A stretch of 64,000 nucleotides of DNA from Fistulifera solaris (lineage: Eukaryota; Bacillariophyta; Bacillariophyceae; Naviculales; Stauroneidaceae): contig AP026124.1 of assembly GCA_030295235.1 (NCBI GenBank), forward strand, positions 2,294,001-2,358,000, given 5' to 3'. The notes beneath the pieces were generated by a model, which was given only the letters and a program-made list of their open reading frames with translations, had not been told where the DNA came from and made no database searches. Position numbers and translations under genes: made by a program. Each line of letters opens with the position of its first letter. The stretch's first letter is position 1. Positions 45,299 to 56,925 of the stretch are shown here, piece after piece.

Positions 45299-46096
45299 AT
45301 GACATCTATGCAAATCGACAGCGCGACAGCCGACGCCGAAGCCTTGGTGGCTCCGGCGATACGGGGCGGCCTCTCCCCAGCGCCGCCCGGTTGTTCCGAG
45401 TTTATCGCACCATGGCCAATTTACTCGAACAGCGAGGCTACATGGTTCCGAGAGAGCTAAGAGAAATCACTCCGGCTCAATTTCAACAAAAGTTTGGTAA
45501 TGATTCCATTAATCGGGAAACATTGACCTTGTTGGTGGAAAAGGCCGATGATGAACACGATCAGTTGTTTGTCTTTTTTCCCGAAGATGAAAAAGTCGGA
45601 GTGAAGCCCATTAAAGTTTATACGGATCGTATGCGTGCGGAAGGTACGAACGATTTGAGTGCACCGAATCGCGGATGCGTCATCCTTTGACTTGTTTCGG
45701 TTGGACTTCTTACATTACGCTGTCCTTTGCATTTTTTCTGTTGTCTGTTTCGCAGGCGTCTCCAACGCCATCATGGTCCTCAAAGTCGATATTACACCCT
45801 TTGCGAAACAGGCAGTCCAAGAAATGAGTGACTCGTTTCGCATGGAACATTTCAAGGAAAGCGAATTGCTCGTTGACATTACCCAACATCAACTGGTGCC
45901 GCAACATCAAGTTTTGACGGCCGCCGAAAAAGCCGAATTGTTGAAACGGTATCGATTGAAAGACACGCAACTGCCGCGAATTCAGCCGAATGACCCCATC
46001 GCGCGTTATTACGGAATGAAGCGAGGACAAGTCGTCAAAATCATTCGACCGAGTGAGACGGCGGGGCGGTATGTCACGTACCGCGTTTGTATGTAA
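45299..46096 (+). CDS. RNA polymerase subunit RPB5 (RPABC1), one frame break
   Basis: Exons 45299-45643 and 45756-46096. The N-terminal jaw domain (LFRVYRTMANLLEQRGY, TLTLLVEKADDEHDQLFVFF, VGVKPIKVYTDRM) and the C-terminal assembly domain (LLVDITQHQLVPQHQVLT, ELLKRYRLKDTQLPRIQPND, ARYYGMKRGQVVKIIRPSET, AGRYVTYRV) are highly conserved. It is a subunit shared by RNA polymerases I, II and III. The start MTSMQIDSATADAEAL at 45299 is in another frame from the core; one base missing in CCCC (45375-45378) joins them. The intron (donor GTACGAAC, acceptor TTTCGCAG) restores RAEGVSNAI. Except for this the gene is full length. Confidence 0.93.
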
Positions 46097-46885
46097 TAGA
46101 AAGGCTACTGGTTCTATAAACAATCTTTGTAGTTTTAAGGATACCTGGTCGAAAAAAGGGAGTAGTTCATTACTCTAGTACGTTGGCAGCAATCTAATTG
46201 AATGAAACGTTAATTCTTGGCCTCGAACAACTAAAGCTTCGCTGTCCTTCAACTGGTGACAAAAACCCGGATGAGAAATGAAAAACTAGGTGCCGCTTTA
46301 TTTCGTTGTTGTTGAGCTTCGGCCCACACAAGAACTGTCAAAAGATTGAAGAAGTAATACTTGATTCCGACAACAGCCTGAAAACTATACAGTAGTTCGG
46401 GGATCTCTAGAGAGACTGATTGTGGTATTATGATAAATTGTACCGTCAGTCTCACTGGAGAGAGCACGGCCGTTACAACTAATTCGAACCCTCTCCCTAG
46501 AGAGATGCTTCACTCTTTCGACTCGTCATCGTTCTAGAGTCGCAGTGGCTCACGACGTGGAGATTTCGTGTGACAAGGAAAGATTCCTTCGAACGAGTGG
46601 GTGGACTGGTGGACTCCGATTATGTCGCAGCGCAAAGCGATATGCTTGGATTTGTGTGGTGGTGAGGATTTTCACGCCATTGGTGCGATCGCCAACTTTC
46701 GGCACGTTCCTACAGAATGACGATACACTCGCTAAGCAACTGTGCCTTATTGTGTGTCATTGGAAGTACGTGTATCCTTTCGCGGATTTTTTTTCTCTTT
46801 TGGGCTCCCCCCCATCGAAAAAGACATTCTTTCACAATTTTTCTAGTTCGTTGCTAACAGAATCGCACCAACACACACGTTCGTC
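46097..46885. other. intergenic region upstream of SAHH
   Basis: About 790 bp with 3' flank of RPB5 and the SAHH promoter/leader. Open frames here show no recognisable protein. Confidence 0.4.
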
Positions 46886-48533
46886 ATGTCTACTGGAGAT
46901 TACAAAGGTAAGCAACTTATAATATACTTACAGTGTCAATTGTGCGATAGATGTGGGAAACAAAAGGGTTACGAGAAGATTCAGTCGCCGTAGAAAAATG
47001 CTTTCGTCGAATGTCGATCGTCATTGCTGTCGAAGATGTATTGCAGCAAAAGTCTTCTCCTCACCACTTCTCTAACACAAATCCTTTCTTTTCTTCTTAA
47101 AATCAGTCGCTGATATCAGTCTTGCCGATTATGGTCGCAAGGACATTCAACTCGCCGAGGTTGAGATGCCTGGTTTGATGGCCTGCCGTGAGGAGTTTGG
47201 AACCACCAAGCCTTTGCAGGGTGCTCGTGTTTCTGGAAGTTTGCACATGACCATTCAGACCGCCGTCCTCATTGAAACTCTTAAAGAGATGGGAGGTGAC
47301 ATTCGTTGGTGCTCATGCAACATTTTCTCGACTCAGGACCACGCCGCCGCCGCCATTGCCCGTGATGAGTCGGCCGCCGTCTTTGCGTGGAAGGGAGAGT
47401 CCTTGGAAGAATACTGGGAGTGCACGTTGAATGCTATCACTTGGCCCAATGATGATGGCAAGGGCCACGGACCTGATTTGATTGTCGATGACGGTGGTGA
47501 TATGACTCTTTTGATTCATGAAGGAAAGAAAGCCGAAGACCAATTTCTGAAGGACGGCACTTTGCCCGATCCGGAATCCACCACCAATGCCGAATTCAAG
47601 ATTGTGTTGGGAATCATCAAGCGTCTTCTCGAGGCTGGTGAAACCGACAAGTGGAACAAGATTGCCGCTCGCTGTAAGGGTGTTTCGGAGGAGACTACTA
47701 CTGGTGTCCATCGCCTCTACACCATGGAGAAGAACGGAAGTCTTCTCTTCACAGCTATCAACGTGAACGACTCTGTCACCAAGTCCAAGTTCGACAACCT
47801 TTACGGATGCAAGCACAGTTTGCCTGATGGTATCATGCGTGCTACTGATGTCATGTTGGCTGGAAAGAAGGCCGTCATTTGCGGATACGGAGATGTCGGT
47901 AAGGGCTGTGCCGCCGCCATGCGCGCCAACGGCTGTGTTGTCTTTGTCACCGAAATCGATCCTATCTGCGCCTTGCAGGCCTGCATGGAAGGTTACACGG
48001 TCACCACACTCGAGGATGTCTTGTCCACGGCTGATATCTTTATCACCACCACCGGTAACAAGGGTATCATCATGAAGGAGCACATGCACCAAATGAAGAA
48101 CAACGCCATCGTTGGTAACATTGGTCACTTTGACAACGAAATTGACATGGACGGTATCCTCTCTTCTTGCGAACGTATCAACATCAAGCCCCAGGTGGAC
48201 AAGTTCGTTTTCCCAGACACTGGAAAGGGTGTCATTGTTTTGGCCGAAGGTCGTTTGCTCAACTTGGGTTGCGCTACTGGTCACCCTTCGTTCGTCATGA
48301 GCTCCAGTTTTACCAACCAGGTTTTGGCGCAAGTCGAACTCTGGGTCGAGAAAGACTCGGGCAAGTACCAAAGCGGCAAGGTTTATGTTCTCCCCAAGAC
48401 TTTGGACGAGAAGGTCGCTCGTTTGCATTTGGGTTCGTTGGGCGCTAAGTTGACGGTGTTGACAAAGGAACAGTCCGACTACATTGGCGTTCCTGTCGAA
48501 GGTCCCTTCAAGCCTGATACCTACCGTTATTAA
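46886..48533 (+). CDS. adenosylhomocysteinase (SAHH)
   Basis: Exons 46886-46907 (MSTGDYK) and 47107-48533, 482 residues; the 199-nt intron starts GTAAGC and ends AAAATCAG. Hydrolyses S-adenosylhomocysteine to adenosine and homocysteine, keeping methylation going. Seen: [79 protein letters not shown]-binding GYGDVGKG (near residue 266), [29 protein letters not shown] and the C-terminal KPDTYRY that reaches into the neighbouring subunit's cofactor site. Codon use is more G/C-biased and regular than the neighbours, fitting high expression. A first intron near the start codon is common in highly expressed genes. Confidence 0.97.
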
Positions 48534-48638
48534 GCTGTATACATACTCAGTGCTAAATCTTTACTAAGAAGGTGCACGAAATTATTGCCATCTTATCTTT
48601 AAGGTAGCCTCAAAACTCAAAACTGTTCATTCGTTGTG

Positions 48639-51600
48639 TCACGACTGCGTACTCTCTAGAACCGATGATGAAAAGACACCGTGGTCGCAATAGTCCATGT
48701 AATGGTTCCGGAGGTGATTAGCTTTGGCGTGAGCTCCCCACGATTCATAGCATTCATGAGCCAGTTCGAAATGGTGAGAAGCCCAATACAAATCCTTGTG
48801 ATCCAAACAGGCAATGGCTGCGCGTTCGTGAGCCAGAGCTCGGTCTTGCAAAAATCCATTGCGACTGGATAGAGCGATTGCGATACTATACAGGCGTTTC
48901 GCCTCTCTTATTCTGCCCATTAGGGCCATGCGCTCTGCTGCTAGTAGGTCAACCATATGGATACAATTGATATTGCCTGCTTTGCTTAATCTGGAAACTC
49001 GATTGGAGATGCTATCACCCCTCTTCATCCATTTGGACCGGAGACGTCTCGACTTTATGTGATACCGAGCCAAGGCATAATAAGCCATTCCACGATAAAA
49101 CACGTGACGGGGCTGCATCGCTGATGCCACCATGTGACTTTCAAGACCTTCTGAACGGCGCAATAAATCAGGTAGAAGGTCGTAGGAAGCGAACAAATAA
49201 GCCAATTGCATCTTGAGATCGAAAATCTGACTCAAAATTGCCGAATTCCTTGCTTCGTGACAAATTTTCATTATCTCTCCCTCATCCATTGCATCACCGG
49301 TGAGGATCAAATGATTTGGCGTTGAAGGATGGCCGATCAAATTTAGTGTCTGTTGCCAAAACAACGCAGTGATGTTCCGTACTCCAAGTTGTTTATACCC
49401 CTCCATAGTCTCCACAAATTTGCGCATTTCTCTTTCGAGACTGTTGAGCTCAACCGCCCCATGCAATGCAAAAATGCAATAGTTTTGTAAGTTGAACATA
49501 GCATTTTCGATATCGCCATTTTCCAAGCCGATTCGATAGCCTTCTAGACTTGGCTTCAGCATCGAGTAAACAGGATAAGTCCAATGGTATATGAACCCGT
49601 GCACAAGAAAAATAACTCTAGCTGCTATCTTCTTCGATGCAACTCGATCCAAAGTCTTCAAGGCAAGCTTGCCTTGTTCGTGACCTTTGCGTAGGTCAAA
49701 ACGTTTCCCACACAGAAATACTCCATAAAAAGCAAAAGCCGACGGCGAAAAATCCCCCACCCCATGGTTTAGGCACTCTTGCACATGTCGGAACGTCAGA
49801 AACGATAGGTAGGTTGGGTTAGTCAAATAAAGCCCTGTGCACATGAGATCCATCAACCCCGTTGAGTACACATGAAGCGAGTTTTCTAACAATGGTAAAT
49901 TGTCAAGTTCTTGGGAGGAGAAGCTGTTTGTCAATCTGGCTGTTTTGATATATTCCACAGCTGCGCCAAACGCACTGACCGAATACGGCAATTTTTTAAT
50001 CTCAAGGTCATTTATCAAGCCGATCGCCAACTGAAAAATTTCTTCATACTTGCATTGAGCATTCAAGGACGAAAGGATCGTGAGATACGGTCGCAATTTG
50101 TCGTGAAGGGGTAATCCTTCGCGTAGTATGATTTCATCAGCATACTGCTGCATCTGCTCGAAGTGACCCATACAATAAGCGCACTCAGCAGCAGAGGAGA
50201 AGATGTCCAAAGTTGTCCTGTACAGATGCTCTGTCCAACAAGTTTCATTATCTTGTAACCTCATCGCGGTGATAAAGTATGAGGCCGCAGCAAGATAACC
50301 TGAAGACGCCATCGCCTGTGGGCCGCAAATTTCATAATAAGAGCAGTGAATTACGCGCAAGGTAAACTGACAGAATAGGGGGATACCGACTTACTTTCTT
50401 TCCTGAGCGGTAATTGAGATGGTAGATGCGGTCCTTCTTGTTAACATCATTGCCAATAAGCGAGAGACCTCCGTTACACAGATCCGTCGCTAGGAACAAA
50501 TATCCAGCGTCGTAATCTTCTTTATCTTTTTCTAGCAGAGCTTCGCCTATTGCCAGGTTCCAAAAGCCTTTGCGTTCTGACGGAATAAGCTCGTACGAGG
50601 AACTCAGTATCTGATCGTGAACAAACCGAAATTGAGGATCCGTGGTGGTAAGGCGCTCGAGTAAACCCATCAATATCAGTGATTCTATAGTCGAGATAAT
50701 ATCCTTTTCGTTGGTAACATCCAGTGTCTGTTCGACTGCATGTACGGACTTTAAGCCGATTACCAGAGTCCGCAAAGAAAAGCGACTGCCAAGACAAGCA
50801 GCGACCTTCAATACCAACTTTTCCGAAAGATCCAGCGTTAGCAGCATTTTTCGCAGCAAATCTGAAACATTGTCGGTAACTTGCATCAACTCGTCAGCGA
50901 GCTTATCATTCCATTGCCACTGGACTAGTGAAAGATTGAAGGTAAGAATCTTTTGTCTCTCAAGCTGTGGAGGAATTGCATAACGAAAAATGGATTCCCA
51001 TTTGTTTTCCGGTGAACAATTTCCGCTAATTTTGACGTATGATCTGCTTCTGATCGAAGCGCATCACTCAATAGATGGTTGAGGTCCGAGCAGTTCAAAT
51101 CGCGCAGCTTGATCACATCTACTGAAACACCCAGTGCTTGAATATTTTTCATGATGGTGCCGATGTCTTCTCTGTCGTGTTTTCGCTCTGTACCTATCAC
51201 TAGAAGGTTTTTATTGTGACGATCTGTCGTCAGGCTTTCGAGAACATCTAATGAAGCTGTATCGGCCCATTGCAGATCATCCAAGAACAAAATAAACACC
51301 GGTGCATAGAACTGACAAATGACTCTTATAAACTTGCGGAGAAGGAACAGCAATCGATTTCTCTCCTCAATGAGACCCAGATTACTTTCGCAAATGATAT
51401 CAGACTCTGGAATCGTTTTTTGGTGAAAAAGGGGGTCCAAGTTGGGATTCCAGTTAGTCAACACTTTTTCTTGCCCTCCAAATTCGGTTTTTAGCATCAA
51501 CCGGAGTGAATTGAGTTGTTTCTCATCTTCTTGAGACACAATCTTGCAACTTAAGTCATTAAACGCCGCCATAATGGCACTGTATGGTTCGACTCGTCGT

Positions 51601-51944
51601 TGCAGGTCAAATTTCCCGTACATGTAACATATTTTTCGGTCCTTTTTCAGTTCATCAAGAGCTCTCGAAACAAGAAACGACTTGCCAGTTCCAGACTCCC
51701 CTTCAATTATAACGAATCCAGGATAGTCCCGTTGGTTATTTTCATACGCTTGCTGCAAAAGCAGAATTTCTGGTTCACGCCCATGTATCTTCGACACTCG
51801 CAGGTCGGTTAATTCAGCAAGGGTCTCGATGCCACTTTTACTTAAACTGGGCGTCCGATAGTCGATACAACCCGTCAGCCAAGGAGACGACTTATCCACT
51901 GCTGAGATATTGTTGTTGATTGTGATATTAGCAAAAGAAGCCAT
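48639..51944 (-). CDS. AAA ATPase-TPR signalling-type protein (one frame break, one intron)
   Basis: Start at 51944 (MASFANITIN). Walker A GESGTGKS at residues about 82-89 and Walker B FILFLDDLQWAD belong to the predicted-ATPase module of bacterial PknK and cyanobacterial hybrid kinases; RKTNGNPFFV and FRFVHDQILSSSYELI are further marks. The frame changes near 50962 (one base missing after FLHS). An intron at 50316-50394 (donor GTAAGTCG) joins SGKK to AMASSGYLAAASYF. The remaining about 560 residues form TPR-like helical repeats ending AHECYESWGAHAKANHLRNH, the same ending as the sensor-arm module of cyanobacterial kinases. The kinase and histidine-kinase domains that usually flank this module are absent. 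About 1,073 residues. Confidence 0.78.
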
Positions 51945-53403
51945 TATGTTCTTAACATGATGGTCAAATAATACTTCGTGTTACGATGATCGCTCTCTAC
52001 GAGAGCTCCGCAAGCGTCACAAAAAGGACAACCGAAAAAATTATGACCGGGACAAACGTAAACGCACCTCTGCTTGGTACATTTCTCACGGAAGCCTACG
52101 TGAAGTACACAATGTCCCCCCCACCTTCGACGGATGACCAGATGATGATGATTAATTTTTAAAAAACATTTTATTCCTAATTTTTTAATCGTCAGAATCT
52201 AATCTTGACATTCGACTGAATTTTCCACTTTTCATTCACATATATTTCAGTCTGACACTTCTCTGAGTAAGCTTTGGTTCTAACTCTCTAGCCTTAGTGC
52301 GCTAGTAGAGGGCCAGTCCCGAATTAATCGCTTCAAGTTTCGAGTCTGACGCAAGAAGTATTGTCCCTGTACCAGATTCCTGTTCCCCTAAATTATACTC
52401 CGTGTGGCGTGTACTCGTCTGGCGAGGGGAACTGTACCTGTTACCTGGTACGTTTGTTCGAAAACCAAGTTGAGCATTTCGCTTGCTCGATCTGCGAGTA
52501 TGCTTATCCGAGCTCCCCGACAAAGAGGAACCGTTCATGCTCCTACAACCTCCAACTTGGGAAGACGGACGTGGCTTGGTTCTTTACTCTAGGCTTCACC
52601 CAACAACAGCTAGTCGACAAACTACTCCAAAGTCCGAAGGAGAATACTTTCACTCAACAACTATCATCATCATTCATTATATGTTATGAAAAAAGCTCCC
52701 GATGACACAACGACATGAAATTCCTACACGGAATTTACAAATTGACTCATGACCATCCTAGCTCGTTTCTCACTCATGCGCATCGGTACCCAGTCTTTAA
52801 GTAAAATTAATCGTTACATAGTCACACCCGTTTATCCTAAGGCAACCCATTGCGCCACATGTCGTGGCCTCGCAATATTTTTTTAGAGCGAGATCCTGCA
52901 AAGGCAGAAGTCAACCTGCTGAGACTCCGTACAATAGGTTATGAGTGAGAGAACAACCTATTACTCATGTCGTTGCAGGTTTTTAAGGAGCTTGTGACGG
53001 CGGAAGCTTACAAGAAAACGTAGCAAAGAATAGGAATGAGGAGAGTTACAATCCATCGCTATGCTTTTTAGTTTTTAAACTGCTGCATATATTGTATAAC
53101 ATAAAAGCGCCGTAGGTTTGAAAGCCTGTGGTGTCGAGCCATGCTTTCCTGGCGAATATCTTTTGACATAAATACCACGTAATCATGCTTGCTTTTCCTT
53201 CACTGGGAGATCAATGCCTAGCCAGACCTAATGTACGTCTTTTCATAGTCGAAGCCGACTTTCAACTTCGTCCTTGCTTCAGCAGACTTGTGTCTACAAA
53301 AGCCGATATCTTTGACAGCAAATTCCACATTCATTCGTAACGGGTTTGATAGGACCGCCAGATTAAAGGTGATAAGGCATGTCACTGAATTGAATCGCCT
53401 CGT
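51945..53403. other. long intergenic region
   Basis: About 1.46 kb without a supported gene. It holds the upstream side of the ATPase-TPR gene, an ACCTGGTAC piece near 52443 and A/T-rich sequence near 52150-52260. Several short open frames lack protein-like features. Confidence 0.35.
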
Positions 53404-54213
53404 TCAGCAAACTACGTCGATTGTGAACAAGATACGACCATTCCAAGGCATCAAGCCGGATGGAGATTTGTGTATGCATGGATGTGCGGTGCGATCGGCC
53501 CATTCGTTTCCAACAAGAATGACAGCCTCCCCTTCGCGCGTTTGTTGCACGTACTCGGGATGTCGTTGGACTAGTCGCTCGACGTAGTCGTGCAACGACG
53601 AGGATGTGTCCTCCTCGGCATTATTCGGCTGATCGTCGTCCTCTTCTGTAGTCTCATTCAATTTCATCAACGGTCCCTGACAATCCAAATACTGACAACC
53701 CGGTCCCACCAACGCCTGAATGTATCTTACTGGGACTTGGTCGACATGCCATCGTGGGCATTTCGCAGAGGAGATGCCTCGGCCGCACACCAATCGCGCC
53801 TTGAATCCCTGGGGTGGGGCTTGATAGAGATGTTCGGAACAATATGTCACGAAGGACTGCATCGATGACGCGATATTTTTCTTCACAGCATCCTTTCGAG
53901 GCACCCAAGCCCGGTGCTTGTGAATTGGCAATTGTTCTTTGATTGCAGCAACGCACTTTTCCGCGGCCAGGTAACATCCCTCGTCCAGAGCCCAGTGCAC
54001 AGTGACATCAAGATAACGCTCGTTCTCCCACATGGCTGGGACCAATATGTCCCAGACGTTGTGTTGCGCAGCCTCGGCTGGCGGTTGGAGTAATGTAGTA
54101 ACTGATAGAGATTTTTTTGGCGGTTCCTGAATCATCGAGAAAGCTGAAGTTCGCATGAACAGCAGCATCCCGAGAAGGGTTCTTTTGACGACAAATGATT
54201 GTCTACGATGCAT
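53404..54213 (-). CDS. DUF1826 protein, probably plastid-targeted
   Basis: 269 residues. A hydrophobic N-terminus (LLGMLLFMRTSAF-SMIQ) has the diatom plastid cleavage motif SAF. The DUF1826 family signature is CPRWHVDQVPVRYIQALVGPG with a further GNEWADRTAHPCIHKSPSG (the family's conserved HRSP-like end). Biochemical function is unknown; bacterial members often sit near zinc-related genes. The central YAWVPRKDAVKK-like part and SMQSFVTYCSEHLYQAP fit. A 45-residue acidic insert (ETTEEDDDQPNNAEEDTSS) before the last domain is unusual. Intact, single exon. Confidence 0.8.
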   Translation of the reverse strand: MHRRQSFVVKRTLLGMLLFMRTSAFSMIQEPPKKSLSVTTLLQPPAEAAQHNVWDILVPAMWENERYLDVTVHWALDEGCYLAAEKCVAAIKEQLPIHKHRAWVPRKDAVKKNIASSMQSFVTYCSEHLYQAPPQGFKARLVCGRGISSAKCPRWHVDQVPVRYIQALVGPGCQYLDCQGPLMKLNETTEEDDDQPNNAEEDTSSSLHDYVERLVQRHPEYVQQTREGEAVILVGNEWADRTAHPCIHKSPSGLMPWNGRILFTIDVVC

Positions 54214-54753
54214 GGTGGCATATCTAATGCTCTTCTTTTCCGTTCAAACAAGTGACCGATTGTGAAAGCTAGGAAACAAGTCGGGAAAAACGAAAAGCGA
54301 ACACCTTCACGTCCACGACACCCTTCCTTCATTCTTGTTTTTGTCGACGACAAAAACGAAGTATCGTCCCGTTCGTCGCCTTCATTATTTTTTCTTCATC
54401 GTCATGTCGTCGTGCGTGTGATTGCGGATAGTCCGGATGACGCAATTCGTCGCTTATCGTTTAGGTATCCATTCATCCCAACTGTATTTGAATATAGCCA
54501 AAAACACAGTTTGAAAATGAAAAGGTTTGGTGTTTGACCGTTAGACTAGATCTATAAGGCTAAAGGTTTCAACAGGACTAATGTTAGGTTCTCGATAAGG
54601 CAACTCTTGCCTACCTAGAACGGCGTAGTAACGTTTAAGGCTTCACAGATGGCACTAAGTAGAAGCGTATATGTTATGAAAAATGAAATGGCCCAGATAA
54701 TCGAAATGCATAGCAAGGGCAAGGTCTTGGATAATTTTGAATACCACTCCAAA
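54214..54753. other. upstream region of DUF1826 gene
   Basis: Contains the near-perfect palindrome GTTTTTGTCGACGACAAAAAC at 54337-54357 about 125 bp upstream of the DUF1826 start. The stretch 54615-54753 may be the C-terminal continuation of the RING gene in another frame. Confidence 0.4.
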
Positions 54754-55878
54754 TCACCATTGCTCACCCCAGCCAATCGCCATTCCCACTTGATCCGGTT
54801 CTGGTTGTCGTGACGAATCATGCATGCTACTGTAAATGATTCCCCTTTGTTGTTGAAGTAGATGGAAGCAAAGAATTGCGGTCAAATGACTCAAATGTAT
54901 CAATATCTGCATTTTATCAGGTCCCTGCTCATCGTCTCCTCGCGTTACTGTATCACGACACACGGGGCACTGATCGCAACGCCGCCCTCGGCTACTTGAA
55001 ACCCATTCCCTCCAGCATGATTCGTCGAACGTATGTCCGCATCGTAATAACTTCCTGCGTCTGCTACCGAAATCTTGAAGGCATATGGGACATTCCTTGT
55101 CTTGGAATTGCTTCTGCAACTCCAGCGCTTTCGTCCGTTCTTTTGCCGTGAGCTCGTATTGCAAAGTAGCCGATCTACGTTTTTGATCATTCCATTCTCG
55201 ACAAGCCACCAGCATGATGATGACTGCCGAGAAATAGCCTAAATGAGTCAACTCCACAGATAGACGTTTTGCTTTTAATATCGTCTGAATAGAATGAATG
55301 CCTTTTAAAACGGCTTCATCATACCGCCTTTGTCGAAGAAATGGTTTCATGTCACGTATTATCTCCTTGATTTCCTCGTACGTAAGTCGCAATTTCGAAT
55401 GTTCATGACCTTGTGAAATGTGAACCAATTGCTCGTTCACGGAAAGGAATATTAATATCCCATGAAACGCGGAGGATTCGTGTGGGTCACTATAGCTCTT
55501 TGCATAGTATTGGTCGGATAATATGTGCGCCGTCTCTATCGCATCATGGGCTTTTCTAAGATTCATATAAGAAAGAACCGCAACGCCTATAGAAGATAAG
55601 GGATCCGACAAAGCCTGTTGGATAGTGATAGGGTCTTGTATTATTGAGTGTGGGTCATCGATGAGAGGAGATAATGGTGTCGAAGGCGTAGATGAAGATG
55701 TCGTCAGTAGCAAAAATGGTAAGACATCCCACCATGGGTTGCTGTTTTTCGTGTACGAAGTAGTCGTGGCCGGAACGGCTCGACGAGTGGCAAGATAAAT
55801 ACTCTCTTGTGCCGTGCTTAGCAACCACACCCACCAAAGTCCGAGTCCAGCTAAGATGTAATGATAATATCGTATCAT
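54754..55878 (-). CDS. membrane TPM-RING finger protein
   Basis: 374 residues from MIRYYHYILAGLGLWWVWLL at 55878 (the frame is open to 55956). The first residues form a signal or membrane anchor. Residues about 130-225 (ALSYMNLRKAHDAIETAH..., ESSAFHGILIFLSVNEQL, LRLTYEEIKEIIRDM) resemble the TPM domain. A membrane helix (LTHLGYFSAVIIMLVACREW) follows. Then a coiled, charged stretch and a C3HC4 RING (CPICLQDF ... RCGHTFDESCWREW ... RCDQCPVC), a probable ubiquitin ligase domain. The end may continue in a second frame (54615-54821) that encodes another helix, SIIWAISFFITYTLLLSAI; a single extra base would explain it. Location is probably a membrane of the secretory or plastid system. Confidence 0.8.
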   Translation of the reverse strand: MIRYYHYILAGLGLWWVWLLSTAQESIYLATRRAVPATTTSYTKNSNPWWDVLPFLLLTTSSSTPSTPLSPLIDDPHSIIQDPITIQQALSDPLSSIGVAVLSYMNLRKAHDAIETAHILSDQYYAKSYSDPHESSAFHGILIFLSVNEQLVHISQGHEHSKLRLTYEEIKEIIRDMKPFLRQRRYDEAVLKGIHSIQTILKAKRLSVELTHLGYFSAVIIMLVACREWNDQKRRSATLQYELTAKERTKALELQKQFQDKECPICLQDFGSRRRKLLRCGHTFDESCWREWVSSSRGRRCDQCPVCRDTVTRGDDEQGPDKMQILIHLSHLTAILCFHLLQQQRGIIYSSMHDSSRQPEPDQVGMAIGWGEQW

Positions 55879-56438
55879 GATTGTTGTATTGCGAAAGAAA
55901 ACATCAACAACATGCGGATGAACGACGGCAAGGTAGAGAAGAAGAATAAAATACAAAGAGAAACACCTTCAACGCGCGAAAAATAAACGACGGTTCGCCC
56001 AACAACACCACCGTGTGACCAGCGAAGCCCTTAGCATCGTAGCGGTACTCTTATTGTCGACGCAGCGATGCTTCTCTTTTCTGAACGCACGTCAGCCAGA
56101 CAACAAGTCGCGTCTTTAGTCTTTTCCCTGCTCTTACGGTATTCAAAGATTTAGCTTTAGCACACTGGCAATCCCTGAGTGCTTGCATATTGCATAATAA
56201 CAAGTATGCTACTTTGCTCTCACAGCAATGAAAAGCAAACGAGACAAAAGAGCCAGGTTGTTCTTCGAAATGCAGTTAGAGAGACGAGTCGAATGATTAA
56301 AGAGAAGTTGAAAGTCGCTACGACGGGGATGTTAATTCCTTCTAGTACCTAGGTTTCAGCCACACTGACCTATGCGCTCAGAATGCTTTCAATGGCATGT
56401 ATATCACTTCTTTATCATCATTAATACACGGAAACTAC
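55879..56438. other. intergenic region
   Basis: Upstream of the RING gene, 3' side of Lsm6. No gene seen. Confidence 0.35.
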
Positions 56439-56925
56439 CTATCGCTTCTTCGTCTGCGTTGAGATGTAAAGCACTTTTTTGGAAATGAAAGCAACGCACA
56501 GTTAGAGATAGGTCGTATTTTGTACAAAAAGAAAATTAAGTTTGACTCACCATTGTTGCCGCGAATAAAGGCATCACCGTATTTCGCTTTGAGCTGGCCG
56601 TTAGCGTATTCTTCCGTTTGCTCCAGTGCAATATTCAAATACCCATCGAGGCACGCAAGTACACCGCGATATTCCAATCCAGTGTTCAACTTCACTTGTA
56701 CAGGTCGCCCCAGCACCGATTTCAAAAAGTCAGATGGAGTGCGATGTTGCTTGGACGGCTGTTGATTTGATCCATTTTGTTTGTTCATTGTTTTTTTACG
56801 TACAAGAGAGCAAGAAAAGAATAAGGTCACGCGATTTGTCGCCGAAATTAGCATGCGATTCAGTAACTTACCTCTTCTGAAACGGTCACCGAAGAAGGAG
56901 CTATAGTCTCGGTTGATTCCGCCAT
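56439..56925 (-). CDS. U6 snRNA-associated protein Lsm6
   Basis: Exons read 56872-56925, 56551-56758 and 56439-56473, giving 98 residues: MAESTETIAPSSVTVSEE, then PSKQHRTPSDFLKSVLGRPV and GLEYRGVLACLDGYLNIALE, QTEEY, KYGDAFIRGNN, and VLYISTQTKKR. All donors are GT (GTAAGTTA, GTGAGTC) and acceptors AG. The Sm fold and the IRGNNVLYIS ending identify Lsm6, which joins Lsm2-8 on U6 snRNA and Lsm1-7 in mRNA decay. An alternative 5' end exists: an in-frame ATG at 56788 (MNKQNGSNQQ) would need no first intron. The three-exon form is preferred because of the strong donor. Confidence 0.85.

Noticed and set aside
46249-46467. 72-residue hydrophobic open frame upstream of SAHH
   Set aside because: No start context or family features; lies in leader/intergenic DNA.
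46470-46505. TTCGAACC-like word suggesting a tRNA T-arm
   Set aside because: No acceptor, D- or anticodon stem could be paired around it on either strand.
47313-48428. 371-residue open frame antisense to SAHH
   Set aside because: A shadow of the strongly codon-biased SAHH gene.
52302-52705. Overlapping open frames on both strands in the 51.9-53.4 kb gap
   Set aside because: No protein-like motif, no splice context, and each covers the other in a shadow frame.
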